64,000 nucleotides of DNA from Dastarcus helophoroides (taxonomy: Eukaryota; Arthropoda; Insecta; Coleoptera; Bothrideridae), in contig CM053332.1 in NCBI GenBank assembly GCA_028583605.1, forward strand, positions 10,962,442 through 11,026,441, read 5' to 3'. Of the stretch, positions 10,441-21,531 are shown one piece after another; within the stretch, counting starts at the first letter, position 1, and the number at the start of each line of letters is the position of its first letter. Made by a program: the position numbers and the translations under genes. The notes beneath the pieces are model-generated. The model was not told the origin of the DNA, ran no database searches, and saw nothing but the letters and a program-made list of their open reading frames with translations.

Positions 10441-12780
10441 TACAAGCTAGACAAGATCCATGATCGTATCAACGAATTTGAACAAAACATCATCCTGCAA
10501 TCTACAGTTTAAAGCTGTGCATTGTCGACTAACTAATTTATTACATTAATTTGTTCAAACTAATTTTATGAATGAGAAAATATGTTTGATAGACAGCACC
10601 ATCTGTCGCTATCAGTTTTTCCGTTGTCTGTTAAATTGTAAAGGCCGGATGTGATTCCGCAATGTCGCAGGTAGTCTTCAATATAAAGTGAATTGTGAAT
10701 ACGAATAAACTTCAAAAGGAAAATTTTTATAATTTTTCACCATCGCGAGTGCGCTTTTAATCTGATCGGCCCTGGAAGCATTCAGTACGATGATTGAAAT
10801 CTAAAGACGTTTCTTTTACCTTTTCCAACCTCAAACGCAATAGATAAATAATTTACATTGTGGTTTTGTATTGCGGTTGCAGATACGTGAAGGTGTGCAA
10901 ATTATTTATCAAATGAATCATTTCATGAATTTTAATGCCAAGTTAATCAAATATATTTATTAAGAATAAAGAAGGTAATCCGGATATGTTAAATCATATC
11001 TGCCTTACGTGCTGTTTCATTTCAAACGAAAACTATTAAGGATGTATACCTATTAAGACCCTTTTCATGCTTGAAACTTAAAAGCTAATGGTTACCAAAT
11101 ATGTATTTCCCCATCCAAATAGAAATTAATAAATAAGGGCATATCGAATTACATCCGAGTTGATTCACTCCAGAAAGGGACGTAAAACAAACCAACAACA
11201 CAACCCAAGATTGATACAGAAAGAGTATTAAAGTGAGATGAAACTTTATACAAAGATCGTGGAACTGTAGGGAGCCCTATAAATTTAGGGTGCACACGAG
11301 ACTGTTCATTGTATCAAATCGACAATTTAATTTATCTTTCGTTTTCATTCACTTTCTGCTAAAGTCAAATATATCGCATAATGAAATCATACGAGATCTG
11401 TAGGCCCCGAATTATACAAATATGTTGACGTCTTCATTTGTCGGACTAGGTACTTCTAGAGGAGTCCCAACTCGTCTTATGCTAAAGAAAACTTTGATTT
11501 GGATGTTGATTTAACCCTTAAATACCACTTTAGGGTCCACTAAACCCCTTCGAGTGAGTCTGGGTAAATATTGTTGTTATGCTGTCTGTCGCAATAAATA
11601 ATATTTTCAGTTACATTGTTTTTTATTTCAAAAGTACGACTTAATAATATCATTGGAGTCTTTAAAAGCCCTGGGGAGAAATGGTGTTTCTCTGATATGG
11701 ATAGTGTTTAAGGGTTTAAAAAATTTAGAAATAACCCACCGGGCACTCGATCGAAAAGTAAAAAAGCATTTTGGGGCGAACGAAAATGGAAACCGTGCTG
11801 ATATAACTATTAAAAAAAAACTAAACTGGAATAAAAATCGATAAAAATAACAGTTCGAGTTTAATTGAACTAATAATAGTAGGGAGTCGACTCAGATTTA
11901 AAATTTTGAGACCCATTTAGTTGTGTTTCAGTTCCCACATTAGATCTTATAAATGCATTTGAAATCTATGTCACTACACTAATTGAATATGCAAAGTATA
12001 TCTGCAAATTTGTGTACACCGTTAAATGTTTCGACCATTACGGGACTAATAAAGCATACACAACCAGAAGCCTGACCATTCATCAAGATAATTTCCTGAA
12101 AATTACGTTTTGCATATTTAACGTCAATAATGAAGCGCCTTCTGCAATCACGAAAGCAAAATTATTCATTCGTAACGGCTTTTAGAACATCAGACACAGT
12201 ATCGGGACATTGGCAGCTAGCTCATGCACGATTACCATTGATTTCAGCAGCGACAGCTGAAGCATAGAAAACCACGGAGCAGATGAATGTCTTTCATGAC
12301 GTCTTCCTAACCGGATACTGCAGTTGTAACGTTTCCTTTTCACTTACTCTTTTGTTCTTATTTGGTTACTTTTGGATTAAAACAAAACAGGGAGGCAATG
12401 ACGTTAGAACAAACTCATGATCTTGAAGTATCTTCTTACAAGGACCACTAAATTGAGTTTTATGAGGAACAGACTTCATAATGCTATCGTTAAGGATAGA
12501 TGAGGTTGTTGATCTGAAAATATTACTTATCTGTAATGTCGAGATCCTATTTATATCTTTACTTATTTGCATTAGACGATTATTTAATACCTTTCCCAGA
12601 TAAATACAACATGTAATTTCTGCACAATTAAAGAAACGAAAGGTACAAATAATTTATTCCTTGCATATCATTTCGTATCTATAAAAATACATAAGAAACT
12701 GTATAATAAATTTAAATAATCGTAATAAATCTAAATAGTCCCTTCCTTTCCAGTAGTAATTATTTAACAATAACGTAATC
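10441..12780. other. Unique DNA, no gene recognised
   Basis: Ordinary AT-rich sequence. Frames at 11653-11844 (+) and 12366-12572 (-) are short, lack family resemblance and have no evident splice or promoter context. Treated as non-coding. Confidence 0.35.
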
Positions 12781-13290
12781 TAATCTAATTCCCCATTACG
12801 TCCTTTGGCTAAAAAAACATTGCCGCAATGTCAAGTAAAATGGGTCAATCATTGGTGATAACCTGGATCCTATAGGTTTTTAATATATAGCACTAAATTA
12901 CGGATCTTTATGAATTGTCGTATAAATTATTTAAGATTAGTGGAACACATTTCCTGCCTGAGGACTACCTAGGTTTCGGCAACGTGGCCCGGCTACCTTA
13001 CCAAATCCATTGTACTATCCCCGGCCAGGTGCTGCCTTTGCCATTTATTCAGCCTCGCAAATTCATTAATGGATGTTTGTCATCAGTGAATTTGTGTAGC
13101 TGGCAAAAAATTGTTATTATATTTGTAATTGTAGCTTAGGTTTACCTCAGCATAATTAGGTGTACCAACTTTTTCCTAAGAAATTCGCTAGATTATAAAT
13201 TGCCTCATAAAATGGGTCAATAATTGGAGATGACCTGAATGGAATATGCTTGTAACAATTAGCAGTAACAATAAGATAAGGAGTTTTATG
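12781..13290. other. GC-richer island flanked by short direct repeats
   Basis: A 35-bp motif (AAAATGGGTCAATCATTGG and following bases) near 12837 recurs in degenerate form near 13210. Between them is a GC-rich patch (12950-13080) with words such as CTAGGTTTCGGCAACG. A 74-codon frame (12915-13139) spans it but matches nothing I know. It may be a fragment of an unrecognised mobile element. Confidence 0.3.
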
Positions 13291-13567
13291 GTTTGTCATT
13301 ATTAGCGTAATTTTTACGTACAGTCCACCCGTTAGACGATATAGTTTTCTTAAATTTAGAAATTCTGATAATATAATACTTCGTTAACTAAACATGGATA
13401 TCGAGTATTGATCATTTCGATAGTTCTTTAAATGATTATTCAAAAAGTTCTTGAACCGTACAAATAAGACACTTCTAACAATAAAACATCTTTAGTTTGT
13501 CACGTGCAAAATGCACTTCAACCAAAATTTGAAAACTTTATTTTATTTTTATTTATTTAATAAATTG
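13291..13567. other. Unique sequence
   Basis: No feature recognised before the hAT-like end at 13568. Confidence 0.3.
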
Positions 13568-13690
13568 CAGGGCTTCGAACCGGAACTGAACCGAAAACCG
13601 GAAACCGAAAAAAACGTTATTTTTGTAGGAAGGAAAACCTGAACAGAACCAGAAAAAAATAACTGTTTATTTCGGTTCGTTGAATTAGTA
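13568..13690 (+). mobile_element. hAT-like transposon end with AACCGG-type subterminal words
   Basis: Starts CAGGGCTTCGAACCGG and continues with clustered AACCGAAAACC words, the style of hAT termini with many subterminal motifs. No matching opposite end was found. Low-complexity repeat follows directly, so the element body may be that repeat. Confidence 0.45.
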
Positions 13691-13915
13691 TGTTCTTAAA
13701 ATAATATTTGCTTTACCCTAAAGTTTGGGATTTTTTTAGGAATTTCCTTTTCAATATTTTACACAAATTCATACAACTTTCATCTCAAAATTTCGAGTTT
13801 ACTTTAAAGAACATTTTTTTTGAAAGTTCAATTAGAAACTTACAATTTCCACTCTTTCCAAGAAAATGTTGATTTTATTCTCAAAATTTCAAGCCAAATT
13901 GAATTTTAAGTTGTA
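13691..13915 (+). repeat. Low-complexity repeat interrupted by mariner
   Basis: Degenerate TTTCGAGTTT/TTTTTGAAA sequence that resumes after the mariner insertion at 13916-15254. Confidence 0.6.
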
Positions 13916-14009
13916 CGAGGGTTGCCTTTTATGTTTCTCAGAACGTTTTGACATATGAGCGCTATTTGTGTTGTTTACACTAACTTAGAAGATTTATCTC
14001 GACCCAAAA

Positions 14010-15179
14010 TTGGAATTAAATCGTGAACATTTTCGTGCGATTATTTTTTACAACTTTCGACGTGGATTAACTCAGCAACGGTGCATGGATGAACTTAATT
14101 CAATTTTTGGCGATGAAGCTCCATCAAGGACCAGTGTTTATCGGTGGTACGGTGAATTCAGTCGTAGTCGTAGTTCACTCCAAGACGAATTTCGGGAAGG
14201 TCGTACAAAATCAGTTGTTGTTCCAAAAACCATTGATGCTGTGCGCGAACTGATATTGCAAGATCGTCATGTGACCTATCGTGAGATTGAGACAACCTTA
14301 GGCATTAGTGGGACCAGCATATATTCAATATTGCATAAACATTTAACTGTCAACAAAATTTGTTCGCGTTGAATCCCACACAATTTGTCAATCGCTCAAA
14401 AAAAGGCTCGTGTCGACTGGTCGAAAGAAATGCTCAACAAATACGATCGCGGTGCTTCGAAACACGTCTATGACATCGTGACAGGTGATGAATCGTGGAT
14501 TTACGCGTATGAGCCCGAAAGTAAACAGCAGAATAGTCAATTCTGAGCGGTACACAACCATTTGTTTGACAGTTGTCTTCCAAGAAATCAGGAAAACCAA
14601 CCGCCGAAGACGGATCACTCTTCATCACGACAATACGAGCTCTCACACATCGGCTCAAACAACTGCATTTTTGTGCACCCAAAACATCGATTTGATGAGT
14701 CATCCGCCGTATGAAGCACTTCCAAGCAAATGGTCGCCTGTTTTTTCGGAAAAACTGGACATGTCGCAACCGTACCACTAGAACAACGCAGAATAGTCAA
14801 TTCTGAGCGGTACATAACCATTTGTTTGCCAGTTGTCTTCCAAGAAATCAGGAAAACCAACCGCCGAAGACGGATCACTCTTCATCATAACAATACGAGC
14901 TCTCACACATCGGCTCAAAGAACTGCATTTTTGAGCACCCAAAACATCGATTTGATGAGTCGTCCGCCGTACAGTCCTGACTTGGCACCGAATGACTTCT
15001 TTTCATTCCCGTACGTAAAAAACAAACTGAGAGGTCAACGTTTTTCGACACCTGAAGAAGCGGGTTGCTGCATTCAGAATGCATGTTTTGGAGATACCTC
15101 AATCAGAGTGGCAAAAGTGCTTCGACAATTGGTTCAAACGCATGCAAAAGTGTATAGGTCTTCATGGGAAATATTTTGA
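14010..15179 (+). pseudogene. Mariner transposase pseudogene
   Basis: A mariner family DNA transposase that would bind the element ends and cut and paste them. The reading frame opens at TTG (14010) where family members normally have ATG. The N-terminal helix-turn-helix region is well preserved to 14369 (about 120 codons; includes RTSVYRWYGEF). An in-frame TGA at 14370 stands where a Trp is usual (before IPHNL), and the frame then continues through TGDESWIY, which holds the first catalytic Asp, to a stop after 14520. The sequence next jumps into a duplicated segment. The copy at 14529-14711 keeps the second catalytic Asp (HHDN), while the copy at 14789-14971 has Asn there (HHNN). The C-terminal region after PPYSPDLAPNDFF (the third Asp of the D,D34D triad) is frameshifted. 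Not functional. Confidence 0.9.
14529..14971 (+). repeat. Direct duplication inside mariner, offset 260 bp
   Basis: About 183 bp at 14529-14711 recur at 14789-14971 with few differences. They encode the transposase segment from VNSERY to the PPY motif. Between the copies are 77 bp that include the normal upstream flank (VACFFGKTGHVATVPLEQ). This fits an unequal recombination, template switch or gap-repair error within one element. Confidence 0.85.
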
Positions 15180-15256
15180 AAAACAATAAAGCGATTTTCG
15201 ATGATTAATATTTGTTTTTGTTCTCTAATCCCGAAATATAAAAGGCAACCCTCGTA

Positions 15257-17905
15257 TAACTTGAATATTCGTTTTTCAAAATTTTTGGCTCTTTTTTGAA
15301 ATTTGGATGTTTTTCTCGAAATATTTCTTTTCTTTTCCTAGAATTTCGAGTTTAAAATAAAAAATATTATGTGCTATTGTAAATATGACTCGAGCAGTGG
15401 AGTCTTTTTCATTGAAGTCCAGTTTGCTAGCAATTTGATTTACAAATTCGAATTTTTCCGATAATTCCTACTTTACTCAAACACTCAAAATTTATTTTTT
15501 TTCTCAAACTTGGATTTTCCCTTTTATAATCTGATACTACCCCTATTTTTTGAAATTATTAATAAACATTTCGAGTTTTCTTGAATTGTTTTCTTTAAAT
15601 TGCACTTTAATTTAAATATGCCAACGTTTTTTCTCGAAATTTCAGTTTCTAATGATTTTTTTACGATGCCGAACTACATAAAACTTCCCAAAATTCCTGG
15701 AATTGGCTTTTTTTCCCAAAATTTGCCATAAAATCTTGCTATTTCTAATTTTTCCGAGAAATTGGGAATTTCAGTTAAAATTTAAAGAGAAAAATACAAC
15801 ATTTATATTCCAATTTAAAGCCGGGATCTTGAAATTGAAGTCGAAATTTTGAGGCTAAACTTAAAACGATGACAATTTAGAAAATGTGTTATTTAAACTT
15901 CCAATTTTTATCTGGTTTTGTTTACGCTATATTTGATTTTTTTCTTAAAATTTCCACTTTAGCCTCAAAGTTGCGATTTTTTTTCAGATTGTTTTGAATT
16001 TAGACAGCTTTAAAATCGAAACTTAGTTAAACTTAAATTCGTTTTGTAGAATTCGTTCAAAATTTAAAAAATGGTAATTTGGAAAATTAGATCCTTCAGT
16101 ATAATTAAAAAAAATCTGGAACGGGCGAATTTTGAAAAAATGTCGAAGTTATCAAAAAAACTCGAACTTTTGGAAAAAAAATGGAAATTTCGAAAAAATT
16201 CAAATTTTGAATGAAACTATGTTTAACTTCGAAAAAAGTTCCAATTTTGATGATAAAAGGTAAAAATTTTCAAAAAAGATTAAAATCCTGGAAAATTCAA
16301 ATATTTCAAAAAGTTGCAATTTTGAAAAAAGTGAAAATTAAAAAAAAGGAAGTTAAAACTTCGAAAAATAGTAAAAAGTTTGAGCTAAAGTAGAAATTTT
16401 CAAAAAAAGGTAAAGATTTTTAAAAGAATATGTTTTATTTTATGTATCTATTGTAAAAAAATCCAAAATTTTGAAAAAAATTGAAATTTTGAGAAAAAAA
16501 ACTTTGTGTTGTCAAATTTTTTACAAAAAGTCAAAATTTTGAAAATAAGAGGAAATTTTCCAAAAATAATCAAATTCTGAAAAAGTTACAGCTTCGAGAA
16601 AAAGTCGAAATTTTGATGATAGATCAAAATTTGCAAAAAAAAATCTAAATTCTGAAAAAGTTTAGAATATATTAAAAATGTCGAAATTTTGAGAAAAATT
16701 TAATTTTTCAAAAAACAAAAATTAAAGGAAAATCTAATTTTTCAAATAAAAGTTCAGTTTACTACATAAAAGCGGAAACCTCGAGAAAAAGTCAAAATTG
16801 AAAAAAATTTCAGTTTTCAAATAAGATTCAAGCTTAAGAAATTGTCAAAAGTTGGACCAAGGTCAAAAATTAAAAAAAAAAAACAGGGTGGAAGTTTTTA
16901 AAAGTCAGTTTTTCAACATCATTCAATTTACAGAAAAAATTACGAAAAATTATAACTTTCTCCAAAATTTTGAAAAAATATAACAATTTGGAGAAAAGAT
17001 TGAAATTGTTTGTAAAGATTTTTTTCAATAATTCGCTTTTATTTCTCTTAAAATTGGTCTTTTTTTCTCAAAATTGTCTTTGTCGAAATATCTTAATATT
17101 GAACATTTTTTGGGACTTGTCCTTCTCGATTCAGACAGTCATATGAAAATAAATGGTCGGTCGAGAAATTTCGACCTTTTCTTGAAATTTTAACTTTTTA
17201 TCAAAATTCGCTTTTTTCTCAAAAAATCGATAAAATTTGGCTCCCTCTAGAAAATTTTGAATTTTTACTAACAATTTTGGATAGGTCAGTAGCTAAAATT
17301 TTGAGACAAAGAAGTCATTTTATTTTAAAAAGTCGAAATTTTCACTAAAGCACTGAACTAAACACTGTGGCTTGTGATTAAGTTTCAATTTTTCAAGTTT
17401 TCAATTGGAAAATTTCAAAAACAATTAAAATTTTGAAAAAATCTCAAAATTTTTAATAGATTTGGTTGAAAGAGCTCGCCCGAAGAAATTTTTGGCAAAA
17501 AAAGGTAACATTGTGGAAACAGGTAGACAATTTTAAAAAAGGCCAGCTTCTAAAAATTCTATATTTTCAAAAAAGTAGAAACCTTTTGAAGAGCGAAAAT
17601 TTGGAAAAAATGTCAAAATTTATTTAAACAAACCTAAATTTTGAAAAAAATTAATCTCTGAAACGTCTAGAATTATAAAAAAAGTAAAAATTCTGAAAAT
17701 TTTTTTTAGGAAAAGTCAAGTTATAAAAAAATCCAAATTTTCACAAGTCGATATTTCGAAAAAATTTTAAATTATATATAAAATTACGAAATATCTAACT
17801 TTTCAGAAAATTCTGCATTGTCGAAAACGTAAGAATTTTAAGAGGGCCACTTTTGAGAAAAATTTCGAAAATTTTAAAAATGTCCAGATTTTCAAAAAAG
17901 TATTG
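15257..17905. repeat. Low-complexity repeat block with polarity changes
   Basis: The pyrimidine-rich theme continues to about 16080, switches to the purine-rich complement to about 17030, switches back to about 17330, then reverses again. A segment at 17100-17330 aligns by landmarks (AATAAAT..GTCGAGAAAT, GACCTT, TTGAATTTTTACTAA) with part of the long repeat at 47.7-49.1 kb. No genes. Confidence 0.7.
15825..16064 (+). repeat. Left arm of a 240-bp inverted repeat
   Basis: Reverse-complement match of 18026-18264. Landmarks: TCTTGAAATTGAAGTCG, TTAAAACGATGACA, TTTACGCTATATTTGATTT, AATTTAGACAGCTTTAAAAT, TTCGTTTTGTAGAATTCG. The spacer is about 1.96 kb. Confidence 0.85.
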
Positions 17906-17908
17906 AAG

Positions 17909-18012
17909 TTTTTGAAATACAAGTCTTACCCCCTGAAATCAAGAAAGATTAAAAAACACAACAAAAGTTGCTCTAACGCGTTTCGATAGTATCTCTCCTA
18001 GAAGAAAGATGA
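17909..18012 (-). mobile_element. Hammerhead-bearing foldback repeat, copy 2 (single truncated arm)
   Basis: Contains TTGAAATACAAGTC, CCTGAAATCAAGAAAGATT, GTTGCTCTAACGCGTTTCG and then jumps to TATCTCTC. The stem II hairpin and CTGAAGA core of the hammerhead are deleted. Confidence 0.75.
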
Positions 18013-18025
18013 TTGTACCAATTGT

Positions 18026-18264
18026 TTAATTTTGAACGAATTCTACAAAACGAATTTAAGTTTAACTAAGTTTCGATTTTAAAGCTGTCTAAATTCAAAA
18101 CAATCTGAAAAAAATCGCAGCTTCGAGGCTAAAGTCGAAATTTTAAGAAATAAATCAAATATAGCGTAAACAAAACCAGATAAATATTGGAAGTTTAAAT
18201 TACACATTTTCTAAAATGTCATCGTTTTAAGTTTAGCCTCAAAATTTCGACTTCAATTTCAAGA
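18026..18264 (-). repeat. Right arm of a 240-bp inverted repeat
   Basis: Inverted copy of 15825-16064, with small substitutions. It ends directly at the foldback repeat copy 3. An RNA spanning both arms would form a hairpin with a stem of about 240 bp. Confidence 0.85.
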
Positions 18265-18475
18265 TTTGTATATAAATTTTTGAAGATAACCAAGGACCAG
18301 TCTGTTCCGCCAAAAAAAAAAATATTTTTTGGTGGAACGGACTGGTTATCTTCAAAAATTGAAATTGTCCCCTGAAACCAAGAAAGATTAAAAAACACAA
18401 CTAAGGTTACTCTAAAGCGTTTCGATAGCCAAGTTACCAATTTCAGGAGGCAACATTTGTATTTCATTTTTAGAA
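18258..18475. mobile_element. Hammerhead-bearing foldback repeat, copy 3 (outer ends joined)
   Basis: Unlike the other dimers, the two outer ends meet in the middle: CAGTCTGTTCCGCC, an A/T spacer (18315-18330), then GGTGGAACGGACTGG. The right-hand arm then runs through CCTGAAACCAAGAAAG to a corrupted hammerhead region (GCGTTTCGATAGCC, then divergent). Confidence 0.75.
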
Positions 18476-18479
18476 GTCT

Positions 18480-19200
18480 TTGGAAAAATCTTAGAGAAAT
18501 GTTGAAATTTTCAAAAAAGTCACACTTAAAAAAAAGCCTAAATCTCTAAGGTTTGAAGAACAAAGGTGGGGATTATTTCAGATAAGTAGAAATCTTCAAA
18601 AACAACGGGAAATTAAAAAAATGGTGAAATTTTGAAAAATATCTAAATTTTGAAAAAAGTTAAAATTGGAAATGGCCAAAATGTAACAAAAATCGAAATT
18701 TTGGAAAAATAAAAATAAACCATTCTTTTAACTCGTTAAAAAAGTGTCCTTCACAATAGTGATCTGCATGGTTGGGAGACATATCGGCTAGTATATTTAA
18801 ACAAAAAGTAACAAATTATGAAATATTATTTTCTCTCTTGTTAACAGTTAAAAAGCGGATAAGGCGTTCTGTGTCATGAAAATATTGTTTAACTGTCTTT
18901 AGCGGTATTCGGATAATTTATGTTTAGGTTAATCATTGTTCGGATAGTTAACACTCTACTCTGTTTTTGATAAGTTTTAGATATTTTGAGTGTTCGAAAA
19001 TTCGACCAGTTTTCTTTTGAGCTTTATTTTGAAATTTCAACTTTTTTCTCGAAATTCAAAGTTCACTAGCATAGTTACGTAACTTTCATTCTTGTATTAT
19101 GGATTGCATAGCATCATGAAATGCAAGCGCCCTAGACGTGACATGAGTTTTGGTATAAACTTAAATAATGTCAAATGAATGTTCTGTAATAAAACAGCCG
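18480..19200. other. Low-complexity repeat grading into unique DNA
   Basis: Purine-rich repeat to about 18720, unique AT-rich DNA, then a short pyrimidine-rich repeat patch at about 18960-19075. No gene seen. Confidence 0.45.
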
Positions 19201-19235
19201 AATATGCTAAAAGTTAAAAATATTTTCAACCAACA

Positions 19236-19278
19236 ACCACAGACCGGTTTCGGTCTTCCCTGACCTCGTCAGTCTGGT
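19236..19278 (-). ncRNA. Hammerhead ribozyme, type I minimal form
   Basis: Read on the minus strand. The core CTGACGA (19272-19266) is followed by a four-pair stem II, GGTC and GACC closing an AGGGAA loop (19265-19252). Then come GAAA (19251-19248) and a one-pair stem III, C-CG-G, and then TC, so the cleavage triplet is GTC with cutting expected after 19242. Stem I pairs ACCAGA upstream with TGTGGT downstream (19241-19236), five pairs of six with one G-G mismatch. Every conserved core base of the family is present. Such very short stem III hammerheads are known from Penelope-like elements and animal retrozymes and are thought to act as dimers. No such element body is recognisable next to it. 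Confidence 0.7.
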
Positions 19279-19299
19279 GCGGTCGTTGTAAATATAACC

Positions 19300-20815
19300 A
19301 ACTTATAGCCATTAGCCGAACTATTTCATAAAGTAGTGAATCGATCTAAGGTCGTCGATTTTATAGAAAATTGCTGGGATTTTCTATGAGTAAGTCAGTT
19401 ATGATAGTAGTTCAAATGTGTTAACACCTTGCAGCTGTCAATCACGGATAACCTATTTAAAACACCTTAAAAACATAAGACATTTATTTATATAGCTAAC
19501 TTGAAGACTTTTTCAGTTGAACACCCAATGTTTTCTACTGGGGCTTTGCCTTTAATCTCGTAATCAACAAATCAATATTTGCAGGTTTGATACTAATTGA
19601 TACATAACCTAATCAAAATATTCCTGGTTTTTATTGCTTATTATCAGTGGTTGGAGGATTTCTGGTAGGTGATTGACCTCGGTGGCATTCCTCGATAAGT
19701 TACACGACCTTTACTCTTGACAAGCCCCGAACACCTAAATGTCTAGGTTGGAAGTTAATAAGAAATGCTAATAGATTAAACAAATTTTAACAATTTAGGT
19801 TGATGGTGGCTAATTTTTCAGTCCAATAAGCACTGAAACTACGTATACATTTGAAACTGCCACAGAAAGACTTGTAGCATTTCCTAAAACAGAGGTTCTT
19901 ACCTTTTTCATAATCAGGGCATGACGATCAGGGACAATCATTTTAGTTTTTATGGTCTTACCGTTTTAAGGCCTCATTGGGATTCAAATTTCTGCGCAAC
20001 ACCACAAGAATAAGTTATTTTTGTTGCAAACTTAGTGGCAACACCTTCCCTTGTTCTTTATATTCACCGAGTGTAGTTTGAGAACCACCGTCACACCATC
20101 ACATCACCATAAAATATATTTGATATGTGGCCTTAATTACATAAATTCCTAGCAAAATGCGTTACATTTTGTCGTAAACACGCCAAATGAATAATTAAGC
20201 ATAAGAATATATACGAAGGGTAACATTTGCTTTCTAAAAGAAGTAAAGGGTCGATGTGTAGTTGCCACATTGACCTAGATGCGTCATCCAGACAAGTTAT
20301 TAATTATACAGCCGATAACGACTTAAGATTGTGAGAAATTACTTGAATTGCAGCTCAAAACAGAACATTTTAGAACAAATAAATCGTAGACCGGATTGAG
20401 AAGTGATCTAACTCGGCAGACACCAGACAAGTGTCGTGTGGTGAAACAGACGCCTGTACACGTTCAAGATTCAAGTCACTATTTCCGGATGATTTTTAAA
20501 GACGTTATGACAAATCCATGAACTCTTTATTAAATCTACATCTCTCTGTTTTAAACCAGTGATTTACACCTTTTTGCAACTAGTGCATCATAGTTGTGTA
20601 TTAAAAACTGAATTAATAAAATCCACCGTATTAATATTATGATGTTTAAATAAATGCGGCCTAAAACATTTTTGTGTTACGATATAAAGACTATTCCATA
20701 TATTCTACCGTGGTGCTGCATTGTATATTACCTTATACAAATATGCTACATTCACTGTTAAACCATAATCATTAACATGAAATGTAAAAAAGGTAAATAT
20801 CCCTGTTTTAATTTT
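19300..20815. other. Unique DNA, no gene recognised
   Basis: AT-rich sequence with ordinary composition. I see no supported open frame, RNA gene or repeat. Confidence 0.35.
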
Positions 20816-20911
20816 GGTGGAACGGACTGGTCCTTGGTTATCTTTAAATATTGAAATACAAATCTTGTTCTCTGAAACCAAGAGAGATTAAAAAACACAA
20901 CAAAAATTGCA
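20815..20911 (-). mobile_element. Hammerhead-bearing foldback repeat, copy 4 (outer half only)
   Basis: Outer end GGTGGAACGGACTGGTCC through CCAAGAGAGATTAAAAAACA and CAACAAAAATTGC, then truncated before the ribozyme core. Flanked by unique DNA. Confidence 0.75.
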
Positions 20912-21386
20912 ATGTTTCAATTAATTTAGATCATCGCACATAATCCAGTTATAATTGTCAGCATTTATTGCTTCAATTAACAAAGAGCAAAAATGTTCCT
21001 CTTAAAGTAGAGACGAAAGTCAATTACAAGTTACTCAATGGGACTTCCATCTCTTGGCTATTTACGTGTCTACACTATCTCTTATTAAAATTTCGATAGT
21101 CATACATTTTGCAGCCTGTATAATTTGAGTTTCGTAAAAATGAGGGATAAAAATATCAGTGTGTTTTATTTACATTAGACCCTTTGTCAATTTTATATAT
21201 TAAAAAGGGACACTGACTTACATTCCTTTGTCCGCATTCCTTATCAACGTAAAGTAATAATCTCATTAATTATTCTCATATAAATAAGTCAATTTTAGGG
21301 TCATTGTTTACAATTCCTGGAAAAGTTCTTTGTTTGGCGGTTTATTTAAAGCTTCTTTTTAGTTATTATTAGGTCTTTATTTAGAG
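20912..21386. other. Unique DNA
   Basis: No feature recognised. Confidence 0.3.
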
Positions 21387-21531
21387 CAGTGGTTCCCAAA
21401 CTTCTAGTGCAGTTTTTTCAGAAAATAAAAATAGTTAACGCCTCCTTAGAAATCTGACTTGTCTAAATGAGGACTTCCCAATCAGTGGGGGCGCAAAGAA
21501 GATCATAAGCAGAGTCTGATGTGTTCGGACT
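21387..21531 (+). mobile_element. hAT-like transposon end (CAGTGGTTCCCAAAC)
   Basis: CAGTGGTTCCCAAAC at 21387 matches the widespread hAT (Charlie-type) terminus, and GGGGGCGCAAAGAAG at about 21487 is also typical of such elements. The preceding 8 bp are ATTTAGAG, but I found no matching right end or target copy, so this is a fragment. Confidence 0.5.

Larger units (their letters stand above)
13916..15254 (+). mobile_element. Mariner transposon, decayed, with internal duplication
   Basis: The element is 1339 bp, close to the usual mariner length. Both ends carry a 22-bp terminal inverted repeat starting CGAGGGTTGCC, with one mismatch. It is flanked by the TA target duplication typical of Tc1/mariner elements (13914-13915 and 15255-15256). 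It lies inside low-complexity repeat. The interior contains a broken transposase and a 260-bp-offset duplication, 14529-14711 repeated at 14789-14971. Confidence 0.92.
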
